In this document: piece after piece, positions 37,373 through 46,791 of the stretch
Layout: each line of letters begins with the position of its first letter
Numbering within the stretch: the first letter of the stretch is position 1
DNA from: Candidatus Pantoea varia
GTDB taxonomy: Bacteria > Pseudomonadota > Gammaproteobacteria > Enterobacterales > Enterobacteriaceae
DNA length: 64,000 bases
Direction of reading: 5' to 3'
Assembly: GCF_900115075.1 (NCBI RefSeq)
Contig: NZ_FOVG01000001.1
Span: 930,001 to 994,000, forward strand
The notes under the pieces: generated by a model
Told to the model about the DNA's origin: nothing
Databases searched by the model: none
The model's input: the letters and a program-made list of their open reading frames with translations, nothing else
Made by a program: the position numbers and the translations under genes

Positions 37373-38107
37373 TCAACGTAACAGCATATAGAGCCGATAG
37401 AGATAGATAATCAACATCGCTGAAACCACATTGCCAGCCGCAGTGAAAATCACCGAAGAAACATTTAGCGGTAACACCGTCAGCGATGAGAAGAACAGCA
37501 TCACGATCACTTTAGCCAGCAGCCAGAGCAGAATGGCGGGGGCAATCAGCTTCACATTCTTCCAGGCCATCCGCATGCTGGCGCGCATCGCGGCAAAGAC
37601 GCCCATCTTCTCACTGGCGACCATCACCGGAGCCAGCGACAGCAGTATCGTCAGGAGAATGCCTGGCACCACCAGCACCATAAAGCCGAGTTGCGCCACC
37701 AGCGTCATCAGGAAGGTGAGCAGCAGCAGTTTTGGCAGCAGCGGCGCTGACGCACCAATCGCCCGCAGCGCACTGATACGCTGGCCGGAAGAGACCATCG
37801 GAATCAGATAGAGCATTCCGCCAAGCAGCAGCGTATTCCCCATCAGCGCCGCAAAAGTGCTGGCCGCCGAGGCACGCAGCAGCACCTGCTGCTGTTCCGG
37901 TGACATATTCTGCACCATCTCAAACAACGAACTGGCACTGTCGTCGCCCTGTTGCAGGATGGCCATCTGATCGGCGCCGGGTGTCAGCACATGCACCAGC
38001 ATGACGGTGACAAAAGCGGCCAGCAGCGACATCAACAGCACTGTAGAGAGTTGATGGCGCGCAAAATTTCCTGTGTCACGGTATAACGAGCTTGCCGTGA
38101 TAGACAT
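37373..38107 (-). CDS. yciC: YciC, UPF0259 membrane protein
   Basis: A 244-residue inner-membrane protein with about six helices and a periplasmic-looking hydrophilic loop after the first helix (about residues 45-80). It starts [14 protein letters not shown], as in E. coli YciC. The family's function is not settled; genetic links between YciB, YciC and envelope balance have been reported. It is the first gene of the yciC-yciB unit. Confidence 0.94.
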   Translation of the reverse strand: MSITASSLYRDTGNFARHQLSTVLLMSLLAAFVTVMLVHVLTPGADQMAILQQGDDSASSLFEMVQNMSPEQQQVLLRASAASTFAALMGNTLLLGGMLYLIPMVSSGQRISALRAIGASAPLLPKLLLLTFLMTLVAQLGFMVLVVPGILLTILLSLAPVMVASEKMGVFAAMRASMRMAWKNVKLIAPAILLWLLAKVIVMLFFSSLTVLPLNVSSVIFTAAGNVVSAMLIIYLYRLYMLLR

Positions 38108-38134
38108 GTACTCTCCTTGGAGGAACCGGGTTAA

Positions 38135-38551
38135 TTAACCCGGCGATTGTACATGTTCTGGCAGCTCCGGGGCACCCGGCAGGGCATAACTTTCTGTAAT
38201 ATGAGGTAAAGAGGGAGCAAAAAGTGCAGGAAGACCATAACGCGCGCGGGCGCGATCGCAGGCTTCATTATGGACACCCGCTTCACCGGACAGCGTGAAC
38301 TCCCGACAGGGTGTCGGACGCTGTTCATAGATACCGCAGGAGACACAGCCGCCAACGTCGCCCTGCAGCGCAACACAGCGGGGCGCTGCGCTGTTAGTGC
38401 CACGCATATTGCGCATTAACAGGCTGAGCGGCTCGGTTAATTCGGTCGGCACCAGGCCGCCCGCATCATCGGCTTCAGCCCAGTAAAATGAGACGCGGAA
38501 ATGGGCGCAGCAGGCGCCACAGCTGACACAAGGGTTAGATATCTCACTCAT
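38135..38551 (-). CDS. YkgJ-family CxxCxxCC cysteine-cluster protein
   Basis: A 138-residue protein with the metal-binding pattern [17 protein letters not shown] at the N-terminus and further cysteines in [17 protein letters not shown]. This is the putative zinc or iron-binding UPF0153/YkgJ family; function unknown. It lies between yciC and ompW, where E. coli has no gene. GGTGA precedes the ATG. Confidence 0.9.
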   Translation of the reverse strand: MSEISNPCVSCGACCAHFRVSFYWAEADDAGGLVPTELTEPLSLLMRNMRGTNSAAPRCVALQGDVGGCVSCGIYEQRPTPCREFTLSGEAGVHNEACDRARARYGLPALFAPSLPHITESYALPGAPELPEHVQSPG

Positions 38552-38666
38552 TTGATCACCCGCCCCTCCCAGGGCATCGAACCAAAATCACCAATGAAGA
38601 TAAGCAACATAGAGCTGGCAAAATGATTCAGCAAGGGGAATTTTGCTGCGCCAGCCTGAGTCGAAA

Positions 38667-38680
38667 TTGATCTAAATCAA
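38667..38680. promoter_or_regulatory. Perfect FNR-type box upstream of ompW
   Basis: TTGATCTAAATCAA matches TTGAT-N4-ATCAA at all fixed positions, 125 bases before the ompW start. E. coli ompW is known to be FNR-controlled, which supports the call. Confidence 0.78.
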
Positions 38681-38804
38681 TTCATTGTTTTATAAGCACT
38701 TTGTCTGAAGGTTACAGAGTGCAATTTTCTGTAAATCACGTTAAATAATTGCCAGCAAAAAAGCGATGACGTTCGCGACTTTAACATTATGCAAAGGAGT
38801 GATG

Positions 38805-39437
38805 ATGAAACTGGCAAAATGCGCGATGCTGCTGGCTCTGGCTTTGCCCCAGCTGGCAATGGCCCACGAAGCGGGCGATTTCTTTATGCGGGCTGGCAGT
38901 GCCACTGTCCGTCCTACCGAAGGTTCCGATAATGTGCTGGGGATGGGCGAGTTCAGCGCCTCCAACGACACGCAACTGGGTCTGACCTTCACCTATATGG
39001 CAACGGACAATATTGGTGTCGAGTTACTGGCGGCCACGCCATTCCGTCATAAAGTAGGCCTCGGCCCAACCGGCACGCTGGCTACCGTGCGCCAGTTACC
39101 GCCAACCCTGATGGCGCAGTACTACTTTTTTGACAGCAAGAGCAAAGCGCGTCCTTACATCGGCGTAGGTATCAACTACACCACCTTTTACGATGCCGAT
39201 TTCAACCAGACAGGCCGCGATGCGGGCCTGACCGATCTCAGCGTCAAAGATTCCTGGGGGGTGGCGGGTCAGGTCGGTCTGGATTACCAGATCAACCGCG
39301 ACTGGATGCTGAATGCGTCGGTGTGGTACATGGATATTGATACGGAAGTGAAATTCAAAGCGGGTGGTGAACAGCAGAACATCAATATGCGCATCGATCC
39401 GTGGGTCTTCTTCTTCGGTGCGGGTTACCGCTTCTGA
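38805..39437 (+). CDS. ompW: OmpW, outer-membrane eight-stranded beta-barrel
   Basis: Small outer-membrane channel for hydrophobic compounds, linked to stress and anaerobiosis. The 210-residue precursor has a signal peptide (KLAKCAMLLALALPQLAMA, cleaved before HEAGDF) and the family's NIGVELLAATPFRH and DYQINRDWMLNASVWYMDID strands, ending in the aromatic GAGYRF signature. AAAGGAG is best spaced for the second of two adjacent ATG codons (38805). The frame beginning at 38766 is rejected. Confidence 0.96.
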   Translation: MKLAKCAMLLALALPQLAMAHEAGDFFMRAGSATVRPTEGSDNVLGMGEFSASNDTQLGLTFTYMATDNIGVELLAATPFRHKVGLGPTGTLATVRQLPPTLMAQYYFFDSKSKARPYIGVGINYTTFYDADFNQTGRDAGLTDLSVKDSWGVAGQVGLDYQINRDWMLNASVWYMDIDTEVKFKAGGEQQNINMRIDPWVFFFGAGYRF

Positions 39438-39441
39438 TGAG

Positions 39442-39470
39442 AAAAAGGCCGCTGAATCAGCGGCCTTTTT
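39442..39470. terminator. Bidirectional terminator after ompW
   Basis: GGCCGCTG and CAGCGGCC close an AAT loop and are flanked by five A and five T, serving ompW and the convergent lipoprotein gene. Confidence 0.88.
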
Positions 39471-39485
39471 GGGTCTGTTACGACG

Positions 39486-39800
39486 TTATTTAATCTGCAT
39501 ATTGTTGACGACTGCCTTCACGCCTGGCACGCTGCGCGTAACCTGAACGGCACGATTAGCCATCTGTGGTGATGAAACAAAGCCGCTCAGCTGAACTTTA
39601 CCTTTGAAGGTTTCTACGTTGATTTCAGTTGATTTCAGCGATTCATCTTTCAGCAGCTCACCTTTAACTTTTGTGGTCACCACGGTGTCATCAATATAGC
39701 CACCGGTTCCCTCTTTGGTTGCGGTTGGCGCACAGGCGCTCAGTGTCAGCGCAACAACGCCCGCCAGTACAGCACCTGTCAGCAGTTTAACGAATTTCAT
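39486..39800 (-). CDS. BON-domain lipoprotein
   Basis: A 104-residue precursor lipoprotein: signal sequence with lipobox LSAC (Cys22 or 23), then a short linker and one BON domain (DDTVVTTKVKGELLKDESLK ... VNVET-type pattern: KGKVQLSGFV near residue 68, ending VNNMQIK). BON domains in OsmY and DolP bind phospholipids in the periplasm. Residue +2 after Cys is Ala, so outer-membrane sorting is likely. GGGAGA precedes the ATG. In E. coli this interval holds yciE-yciF-yciG. Confidence 0.85.
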   Translation of the reverse strand: MKFVKLLTGAVLAGVVALTLSACAPTATKEGTGGYIDDTVVTTKVKGELLKDESLKSTEINVETFKGKVQLSGFVSSPQMANRAVQVTRSVPGVKAVVNNMQIK

Positions 39801-39894
39801 TGCTTTCTCTCCCTGTCACAAATTGGATGCGACGTTACCGTAACGGCGCATTGTCATTGTGGTGCAGATTTTGCAAAAAGGGCAAATAGCAGAA

Positions 39895-39942
39895 TGAAAA
39901 AAAAGGAAACAAATCATGCCTTATCGCGTGATAAGGCATGAT
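39895..39942 (-). terminator. trp operon terminator
   Basis: On the minus strand a 13-bp perfect stem (39930-39942 with 39913-39925) with a four-base ACGC loop lies eight bases after the trpA stop, followed by TTTGTTTCC and a run of T. Confidence 0.8.
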
Positions 39943-39949
39943 GGCGGGA

Positions 39950-40753
39950 TTAACGGCTGGCAGCTTTGAGGCGGCTGACAAAATTCTTCAGTTCGCTCAG
40001 CATGACTTCAGGTTCCGCATGGTGCTTTTCAATGATTCTGACAATGGCAGAACCGGAGATAGCACCCGCGGCACCGGAGGCGATCGCTTCTTTGACCTGT
40101 TCAGGCTCTGAGATCCCAAAGCCCTGCAGCGGCGGCGCGGCGTGGTATTCACGCAGCTTGTCGATCAGATGCTTCAGCGGCAGGCTGGCGCGGTTTTCAG
40201 CACCGGTAACGCCCGCGCGTGACAGCAGGTAGGTATAACCGCGCCCGTGCGACGCAATCTCACGCAGCAGTTCATCGCTGGCGTTAGGCGGACAGATAAA
40301 GATAGGCGCCACGCCATGGCGCAGAGCCGCCTGACGGAAAGGCGCAGACTCTTCAACCGGCACATCCGCCACCAGCACGGAATCAACACCGGCTTCTGCA
40401 CAACGGGCATAGAACTCATCCACGCCGTTAGTGAAGACCAGGTTAGCGTACATCAGCAAACCAATCGGCAGTTCCGGGTATTTACGGCGGATAGTCGCCA
40501 GCATCTCAAAACACTGGCTGGTGTTGGTGCCCGCGGCAAAGGCACGCAACGTCGCGTTCTGAATGGTCGGGCCATCCGCCAGAGGATCGGAGAAGGGAAT
40601 ACCCAGCTCCAGCGCATCCGCGCCACCTTCAACCAGCGCATCAATCACGCGCAGTGAAAGCTCAGGGGAAGGATCGCCCAGCGTAACAAAAGGAACGAAA
40701 GCGCCTTCGTTATTCGCTGACAGACGGGTAAAAAGTTGATTGTAACGTTCCAT
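39950..40753 (-). CDS. trpA: Tryptophan synthase alpha chain
   Basis: Cleaves indole-3-glycerol phosphate to indole, passed by tunnel to TrpB. It has 267 residues. The TIM-barrel catalytic Glu is in [10 protein letters not shown] / [14 protein letters not shown] (catalytic Glu and Asp, near residues 49 and 60), with the phosphate loop [10 protein letters not shown] and [10 protein letters not shown]. Its ATG overlaps the trpB stop by one base (TGATG), giving coupling. Confidence 0.97.
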   Translation of the reverse strand: MERYNQLFTRLSANNEGAFVPFVTLGDPSPELSLRVIDALVEGGADALELGIPFSDPLADGPTIQNATLRAFAAGTNTSQCFEMLATIRRKYPELPIGLLMYANLVFTNGVDEFYARCAEAGVDSVLVADVPVEESAPFRQAALRHGVAPIFICPPNASDELLREIASHGRGYTYLLSRAGVTGAENRASLPLKHLIDKLREYHAAPPLQGFGISEPEQVKEAIASGAAGAISGSAIVRIIEKHHAEPEVMLSELKNFVSRLKAASR

Positions 40754-41943
40754 CAGATTTCTCCCTGCGCTGTCAAAATGTCATGAACGGTGAAAATATC
40801 TTTGTCGCCACGGCCAGAGAGGTTGACCACAATCAACTGCTCTTTTTCCGGCTCAGCGTGAATCATCTTCATGGCGTGTGCCAGGGCGTGAGATGACTCC
40901 AGCGCCGGAATAATCCCCTCCGCACGACACAGCAGTTTAAAGGCATCCATCGCTTCGTTATCGGTAATGGAGACATAGTCCGCACGACCGATGCTGTTGA
41001 GATGCGCATGCTGCGGACCCACCGATGGGAAGTCGAGACCGGCAGAGATTGAGTAAGACTCCTCAATCTGTCCATCATGGGTCTGCATCATCGGTGATTT
41101 CATACCGAAGTAGATGCCGACGCGACCATGCTTGAGCGGTGCGCCATGCTCGCCGGTTTCAATACCGTGGCCCGCAGGCTCTACGCCGATCAGCTTCACG
41201 CTGGTCTCATCAATAAAGTCGGCAAACATCCCGATGGCGTTCGAGCCACCCCCCACACAGGCGAGGATTGCGTCGGGCAGGCGTCCCTCTCTTTCCAGAA
41301 TCTGCTTTTTAGTCTCTTCGCCGATCATGCGCTGGAACTCACGCACAATCGTCGGGAAGGGATGCGGACCCGCCGCGGTGCCGAGCATGTAGTGTGAGGT
41401 CTCGTAGCTGCCAGACCAGTCACGCAGCGCTTCGTTACAGGCATCTTTCAGCGTGGCGGAGCCGCTGTGAACCGGTATCACTTCTGCGCCCATCAGACGC
41501 ATACGGAACACGTTAGGTGACTGACGCTCGACATCTTTCGCGCCCATATAGATACGGCATTTCATGCCCAGCAGCGCACAGGCCAGCGCGGAGGCCACAC
41601 CGTGCTGACCGGCACCGGTTTCGGCAATGATTTCGTTTTTGCCCATGCGTTTGGCTAACAGCGCCTGACCCAGCACCTGGTTGGTTTTGTGCGCGCCACC
41701 ATGCAGCAGATCTTCACGCTTCAGGTAGAGGCGGGTTTTCGTACCTTTTGTCAGGTTTTTGCACAGCGTCAGGGCAGTAGGACGACCCGCGTAGTTCTTC
41801 AGCAGGTCGGTAAATTCGGCCTGAAACTCAGGATCTTTCTGGGCGTCGACAAACGCCTGTTCCAGCTGGCGCAGGGCTGGCATCAGGATCTGCGGAACAT
41901 ACATTCCGCCAAATTCGCCAAAGTAGGGATTGAGTAACGTCAT
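40753..41943 (-). CDS. trpB: Tryptophan synthase beta chain
   Basis: PLP enzyme that joins indole and serine to tryptophan. It has 396 residues. The PLP Lys is in HGGAHKTNQ (near residue 87), the catalytic Glu in [10 protein letters not shown], and the phosphate-binding loop is GGGSNAIG. It lies 46 bases after trpC and is translationally coupled to trpA. Confidence 0.98.
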   Translation of the reverse strand: MTLLNPYFGEFGGMYVPQILMPALRQLEQAFVDAQKDPEFQAEFTDLLKNYAGRPTALTLCKNLTKGTKTRLYLKREDLLHGGAHKTNQVLGQALLAKRMGKNEIIAETGAGQHGVASALACALLGMKCRIYMGAKDVERQSPNVFRMRLMGAEVIPVHSGSATLKDACNEALRDWSGSYETSHYMLGTAAGPHPFPTIVREFQRMIGEETKKQILEREGRLPDAILACVGGGSNAIGMFADFIDETSVKLIGVEPAGHGIETGEHGAPLKHGRVGIYFGMKSPMMQTHDGQIEESYSISAGLDFPSVGPQHAHLNSIGRADYVSITDNEAMDAFKLLCRAEGIIPALESSHALAHAMKMIHAEPEKEQLIVVNLSGRGDKDIFTVHDILTAQGEI

Positions 41944-41989
41944 TTTTTATCTTCCTTTCTCGGGCCCGCCGTTGAGCAGGCCAGGCAAA

Positions 41990-43351
41990 TCAGTAGGCAC
42001 GCAGTGTCTGAAACACAGCGGCAATTTTACGGGCATCTTTGATGCCAGGCGCGCTTTCCACGCCAGAGTTGAAGTCCAGTCCGGCACAGCCTAGCTGCGC
42101 GGCTTCAACACAGTTATCTGCGCTCAGGCCACCGGCCAGCAGCACGTTGTTCAGGTTCTGACCCTGTAACAGCGACCAGTCGAAACGCTGTCCGGTACCG
42201 CCATCGCCATTATCAAACACGTAACGGTCAACATGGGGCCAGTCGCGCGCGGGTAAGGCACCTTCAATGCGCAGCGCCTTCCAGATTTGAATCTCTGCTG
42301 GCAGTGCCTCGCGCAGTTCGGCCACAAATGCCGGTGTCTCATTGCCATGCAGTTGCACGGCTGACAGGGAAAGTTCGGTGGCCTGCGTGACAACGTCACT
42401 GATAGAGTGGTTGCGGAACACGCCGACGAAACGTAGCGGCGCGGCGGCAATCAGGGTTTGCGCCGTGGCGGTATCAATCTGGCGCGGTGAGCCTTCAGCG
42501 AAGATCAGCCCGCCGAAGATCGCGCCAGCTTCATAGGCGGCACGGGCGTCTTCGGCACGGGTTAAGCCGCACACTTTATTGCTGCCCAGCGTGACGCGAC
42601 GCACCGCGCCGGTCAGGTCCGCTTCTTCCATCAGGGCAGAGCCGATCAGGAAGCCATTCGCGAAGTGGCTCAGCTCGCGGATATCAGCATAGCTGTTAAT
42701 ACCCGATTCGCTGATCACCGTGACGCCATGCGACAGGCGTGGCGCCAGCTGGCGGGTCCGGTTGAGATCGATAGAGAGGTCACGCAGATCGCGGTTGTTA
42801 ATCCCGACGACTCTGGCCTGCAGCGCGATAGCCCGCTCCAGTTCCTCTTCATTACTTACTTCCGTCAGAATGCCCATCTTCAGGCTGTGTGCCACGGCGG
42901 CCAGCTGACGATACTGCTCATCATCCAGCACCGACAGCATTAGCAGGATCGCATCCGCCTGGTAGTAACGGGCCAGATAGATCTGATAAGGGTCGATGAT
43001 AAAATCTTTGCACAGCACCGGCTGGGTGATAGCGGCGCTGACAATCGGCAGAAAGGCGAAGTCGCCCTGAAAATATTTCTCATCGGTCAGCACGGACACT
43101 GCAGAAGCGTAATGGCGGTAAACCCCGGCAATGGCGGCCGGATCGAAATCCTCGCGAATCACCCCTTTTGACGGTGACGCCTTTTTACACTCCAGGATAA
43201 ACGCGGTTCTTGCACCCTGCAGCGCGTCATAGAAATGACGGCTGGCAGGTTCAATGCTGTTCTGAAAGGTGGAGAGAGGCTGCTGCTGCTGACGGGCTTC
43301 AACCCAAATCGCTTTGTCCTGAACAATTTTTTCTAACACGGTGCCTTTCAT
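41990..43351 (-). CDS. trpC: Bifunctional indole-3-glycerol phosphate synthase / PRA isomerase
   Basis: A 453-residue fusion. The N-terminal half (to about 255) is IGPS with ECKKASPSKG (catalytic Lys) and ISESGINSYADI; the C-terminal half (TrpF) begins near KVCGLTRAEDARAA with its catalytic Cys and ends with the Asp in GLDFNSGVE. This TrpC-TrpF fusion is usual for Enterobacterales. It starts two bases after the trpD stop. Confidence 0.97.
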   Translation of the reverse strand: MKGTVLEKIVQDKAIWVEARQQQQPLSTFQNSIEPASRHFYDALQGARTAFILECKKASPSKGVIREDFDPAAIAGVYRHYASAVSVLTDEKYFQGDFAFLPIVSAAITQPVLCKDFIIDPYQIYLARYYQADAILLMLSVLDDEQYRQLAAVAHSLKMGILTEVSNEEELERAIALQARVVGINNRDLRDLSIDLNRTRQLAPRLSHGVTVISESGINSYADIRELSHFANGFLIGSALMEEADLTGAVRRVTLGSNKVCGLTRAEDARAAYEAGAIFGGLIFAEGSPRQIDTATAQTLIAAAPLRFVGVFRNHSISDVVTQATELSLSAVQLHGNETPAFVAELREALPAEIQIWKALRIEGALPARDWPHVDRYVFDNGDGGTGQRFDWSLLQGQNLNNVLLAGGLSADNCVEAAQLGCAGLDFNSGVESAPGIKDARKIAAVFQTLRAY

Positions 43352-43353
43352 GA

Positions 43354-44352
43354 TTATCCTCTTGCTGCCAGTGCGACTACACGCTCATAAGCCTGTCCGC
43401 TGCGGATGGCGTTAAGCGCCTGCTGTGCGTTTTCACGCAGATCTTCCTGACCGAATACTTTAAGCAACATCGCCACGTTGACGGCGACCGCCTCCTCATG
43501 GGCCTGCTGGCCATTACCCTGGAGTAAAGCCGTCAGAATGTCACGATTTTCTTCCGGCGTGCCGCCCGCCAGCGCCTCTTTGGGATGGAAGCCAAAACCA
43601 AAGTCTTCTGGCGAGAGTTGATAGCGGGTAATTTCTCCTTCACGCAGCTCAGCCACATGGGTCACATCGTGCAGCGCCACTTCATCCATGCCGCCACCGT
43701 GAACGACCGCCGCACGCTGATAACCCAGCACTTTCAGGGTCTGCGCAATCGGCATCACCAGCTCCGGGCTGTAGACCCCAATCACCGCCAGCGGAGGACG
43801 TGCCGGGTTGATTAGCGGACCTAACACATTAAACAGCGTGCGTGTCTTCAGCTGCTGGCGAACCGGCATCGCGTGGCGAAAGCCTGTGTGATACTGCGGT
43901 GCAAACAGGAAGCAGACGTTCAGATCGTCCAGCGCCTGGCGCGCGCGGTCAGCGGGCATATCAAGATTGATACCAAAAGCGGCCAGCAGATCCGACGAAC
44001 CCGATTTACTGGAGACGCTGCGGTTGCCGTGCTTCGCCACTTTCAGACCGCAGGTCGCGGCCACAAAGGCGCTGGCCGTGGAGATATTAATGCTATTACT
44101 GCCATCTCCGCCGGTGCCCACGATGTCGGCAAAAGCGTAATCAGGACGGGGAAACGGCTTAGCATCTTCCAGTAGCGCCGTGGCGGCTCCGGCGATCTCT
44201 TCCGGCGTTTCACCACGTACTTTCATGGCGACCAGCGCGGCAGCGAGCTGCGTTGGCTCCAGCTGTCCGGTAATAATGGCGCTGAACAGCTGATGACTCT
44301 CAGCCTGATTCAGCGTCTGCGCCTGGTAAAGTTTTTCCAGTATCTGTTGCAT
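43354..44352 (-). CDS. trpD: Anthranilate phosphoribosyltransferase (stand-alone)
   Basis: Transfers the phosphoribosyl group of PRPP to anthranilate. A stand-alone enzyme of 332 residues, with the PRPP-binding [15 protein letters not shown] near residue 80 and the [21 protein letters not shown] segment. In E. coli this domain is fused to TrpG; here the two are separate genes 14 bases apart, with trpG upstream. Both copies of the active-site motifs are intact, so the split does not imply loss. Confidence 0.97.
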   Translation of the reverse strand: MQQILEKLYQAQTLNQAESHQLFSAIITGQLEPTQLAAALVAMKVRGETPEEIAGAATALLEDAKPFPRPDYAFADIVGTGGDGSNSINISTASAFVAATCGLKVAKHGNRSVSSKSGSSDLLAAFGINLDMPADRARQALDDLNVCFLFAPQYHTGFRHAMPVRQQLKTRTLFNVLGPLINPARPPLAVIGVYSPELVMPIAQTLKVLGYQRAAVVHGGGMDEVALHDVTHVAELREGEITRYQLSPEDFGFGFHPKEALAGGTPEENRDILTALLQGNGQQAHEEAVAVNVAMLLKVFGQEDLRENAQQALNAIRSGQAYERVVALAARG

Positions 44353-44366
44353 CGTTATTCTCCCTG

Positions 44367-44948
44367 TTACTTCGCCAGCGCCCAGGCCAGCGTCTGCTCA
44401 AGCAGTCGCGCGCCCTGAGAAGTCAAAATTGATTCAGGATGGAACTGAAACCCGCAGACACGATCGGTTTCATGGCGAACGGCCATGACCATCCCGTTGT
44501 AACTGGCGTTGACCGTCAGCTCATCCGGTGTGTTGCTGCCTACCAGCGAGTGATAGCGCGCCACCGGCAGCGGATTGCTCAGGCCGGCAAACATCGCCTC
44601 GCCGTCATGGACGATAGATGAGGCTTTGCCGTGCAGGATCTCGCCAGCCTGACCCACATGGCCGCCATAGGCTTCCACAATTGCCTGATGTCCCAGGCAG
44701 ATGCCGATAATCGGCAGACGGCCGCGCAGCACCCGCAGCAACTCCGGCATACAACCAGCATCTTTTGGCGCGCCTGGGCCAGGGGAGAGCATCAGCACCG
44801 GGTTTTCCATCCGCTGCAGCTGTTCAATTAACAGTTCTGCAGGCAGGTTGTTGCGGTAGATCACCACGTTGTGACCAAAGGTCCGCAGCTGATCAACCAG
44901 GTTGTAGGTAAAAGAGTCGATGTTATCGAGCAGCAGAATATCGGCCAT
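44367..44948 (-). CDS. trpG: Anthranilate synthase glutamine amidotransferase subunit
   Basis: Supplies ammonia from glutamine to TrpE. It has 193 residues with the class I amidotransferase triad: Cys in GICLGHQAI (near residue 84), His and Glu in [10 protein letters not shown] near the C-terminus. It is a separate gene, unlike the E. coli TrpGD fusion. Its ATG overlaps the trpE stop by one base. Confidence 0.97.
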   Translation of the reverse strand: MADILLLDNIDSFTYNLVDQLRTFGHNVVIYRNNLPAELLIEQLQRMENPVLMLSPGPGAPKDAGCMPELLRVLRGRLPIIGICLGHQAIVEAYGGHVGQAGEILHGKASSIVHDGEAMFAGLSNPLPVARYHSLVGSNTPDELTVNASYNGMVMAVRHETDRVCGFQFHPESILTSQGARLLEQTLAWALAK

Positions 44949-46513
44949 CAGAAGATCTCCTTGCAGTGATGGGCAGTCGCGATAGCGCGCAGAACGGCGC
45001 GGGCTTTATTGCGGCTTTCATCCGCTTCGGCCTGCGGATTAGAATCCAGCACCACACCGGCGCCCGCCTGAACGGTGGCGACACCCTCTTCGACATAGGC
45101 CGAACGAATAACGATACAGGTATCGAGATCGCCCTGAGCAGTGAAGTAACCCACCGCGCCGCCGTAGCTGCCGCGACGGGTGCGTTCAGCACCGGCAATC
45201 AGCTGCATGGCACGAACTTTTGGCGCGCCGCTCAGCGTGCCCATGTTCATACAGGCGCGATACGCGTGCAGCACGTCGAGGTCGGCGCGCAGCGTGCCCA
45301 CCACGCGGGAAACCAGATGCATCACAAACGAGTAGCGGTCGACTTTGGTCAGGTCAGCCACATAACGGCTGCCGGGCACGCAGATACGCGCCAGATCGTT
45401 ACGCGCCAGATCCACCAGCATCAGATGTTCAGCCAGCTCTTTATGGTCGGTGCGCATCTCCAGCTCAATGCGGCTGTCGAGATCGCGGTCCAGTGATCCA
45501 TCGGCATGGCGGCCACGCGGTCGGGTACCGGCAATCGGGTAGATCTCAATCTGACGTGAGGTCGCGTCATACTTCAGCGAGCTTTCAGGCGACGCGCCAA
45601 ACAGCGAGAAATCCTGATCCTGCATAAAGAACATGTACGGACTTGGGTTGCTGTTTTTCAGCGTGTCGTAGGCGGCCAGCGGTGACGGGCACGGCAGCGA
45701 GAAGCGGCGGGACGGCACGACCTGGAAAATTTCGCCGATGCGAATCGCCTGCTGCATGGTGCGAACCACGTCGCAATACTCTTCATCACTCTGGCTGGTG
45801 GTCAGCGTCATCTGTTCAACTGACTGGACCGGCAGAGTGGGCGCTGGCTGCAGCATCTGACCATGCAACTGCTCGATGCGGCGTTGCAGTCGCTGGAACT
45901 CGCTGGTAGACGGGCAGAACAGGCTGGCCTGTAGACGCGCACTGCGGGTCTGGTGATCGATCACCAGTAAAGTTTCTGCCAGGTAAAAGCAGTAATCGGG
46001 GCAGCGCTGCTGATTATCCAGCGGCGGCAGGGTTTCAAAACCGGCCACCAGATCGTAAGCGAACAGGCCACCCAGCAGCACGGCCTCACGCTCGTCGGCA
46101 GAGGAGTTAACCAGCTGTGGAATCAGACGCAGTGCATCAAACACCGACAGTGCCTTAAGGCGGGAATCTTCGTCCTGCTGATGATCGGTGCTCTGTGGGA
46201 AAGTCAGCTCACGTCCATCGGGACGGACCTGATTGCTGACGGAGGCGGGCAGAGCCTCATCCAGCAGCGGCAGCACGGCGCGGCCATTTTCTGACAGCGC
46301 CTGAACGGTAACCGTATTACCCATGGCGCTGATACGCAGCGCACTGTCGACAATCAGCAGACTTTTTAAATTGCGCTTGCTGTCGATGTCAGCAGATTCG
46401 AGCAGCAGGGTTGCCGGACGTGCGCCGCACAGCTGATGAAACACTGCGGCCGGATCTTCGCGGTAGGGCGCGTTGCCGGTAATCAACTTCACTGTAGGTT
46501 TCGCATTTGGCAT
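44948..46513 (-). CDS. trpE: Anthranilate synthase component I
   Basis: Makes anthranilate from chorismate and ammonia, the committed step to tryptophan. It has 521 residues. The [11 protein letters not shown] segment near residue 35 is the Trp feedback site, and the chorismate-binding C-terminal half has [14 protein letters not shown] and [13 protein letters not shown]. It is the first structural gene after the leader and attenuator, with AGAGAAA before the ATG. Confidence 0.98.
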   Translation of the reverse strand: MPNAKPTVKLITGNAPYREDPAAVFHQLCGARPATLLLESADIDSKRNLKSLLIVDSALRISAMGNTVTVQALSENGRAVLPLLDEALPASVSNQVRPDGRELTFPQSTDHQQDEDSRLKALSVFDALRLIPQLVNSSADEREAVLLGGLFAYDLVAGFETLPPLDNQQRCPDYCFYLAETLLVIDHQTRSARLQASLFCPSTSEFQRLQRRIEQLHGQMLQPAPTLPVQSVEQMTLTTSQSDEEYCDVVRTMQQAIRIGEIFQVVPSRRFSLPCPSPLAAYDTLKNSNPSPYMFFMQDQDFSLFGASPESSLKYDATSRQIEIYPIAGTRPRGRHADGSLDRDLDSRIELEMRTDHKELAEHLMLVDLARNDLARICVPGSRYVADLTKVDRYSFVMHLVSRVVGTLRADLDVLHAYRACMNMGTLSGAPKVRAMQLIAGAERTRRGSYGGAVGYFTAQGDLDTCIVIRSAYVEEGVATVQAGAGVVLDSNPQAEADESRNKARAVLRAIATAHHCKEIF

Positions 46514-46536
46514 GATGATTTCTCTGAATTTCGCTC

Positions 46537-46563
46537 AAAAAAAAGCCCGCTCGGTGGCGGACT
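46537..46563 (-). terminator. trp attenuator terminator
   Basis: On the minus strand AGTCCGC (46557-46563) pairs with GCGGGCT (46544-46550) around a 6-base loop, followed by eight T. It sits 19 bases after the leader stop and 24 bases before trpE, the usual place for the trp attenuator. Confidence 0.88.
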
Positions 46564-46581
46564 CAGGTATTCGCACAGCGT

Positions 46582-46662
46582 TTACGCAAAGTGTGCACGA
46601 CCCAGTCGCCCGTTTTCGGGAACATCGCGCCAACCGTTTAAATGCGTGATTACAACAGCCAT
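46582..46662 (-). CDS. trpL: trp operon leader peptide (26 codons, single Trp)
   Basis: A short frame from the ATG at 46662 to TAA at 46584-46582 begins AVVITHLNGWRDVPEN after the Met. Its position and flanks match the E. coli trp leader: the same AAGTTCAC transcript start region and a GGTTGG-GCGC stretch. E. coli has tandem Trp codons (GGTTGGTGGCGCAC); here the second TGG is absent, leaving one Trp (residue 11), and the peptide is longer (26 residues rather than 14). A perfect CCCG-AAAA-CGGG hairpin lies just after the Trp codon. It is too short for ordinary gene finding. Coding is inferred from context. Confidence 0.75.
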   Translation of the reverse strand: MAVVITHLNGWRDVPENGRLGRAHFA

Positions 46663-46690
46663 GATTAAATACCCGTTACGTGTGAACTTG

Positions 46691-46725
46691 TGTACTAGTT
46701 AACGGGTTCAGGGCGGAAATGTCAA
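46691..46725 (-). promoter_or_regulatory. trp promoter and TrpR operator
   Basis: On the minus strand TTGACA (46720-46725) and TTAACT (46697-46702) are 17 bases apart. The -10 lies within GTTAACTAGTACA, which preserves the right half of the E. coli TrpR operator (CTAGTTAACTAG core), while the left half reads CCCGTTAAC and is degenerate. Confidence 0.85.
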
Positions 46726-46791
46726 TAGCCTTTTTCACTGAGCGTTAAAATCGTTATCATGCTGGCCGGTTTAGTTTTAGCAGGAGTTCTC

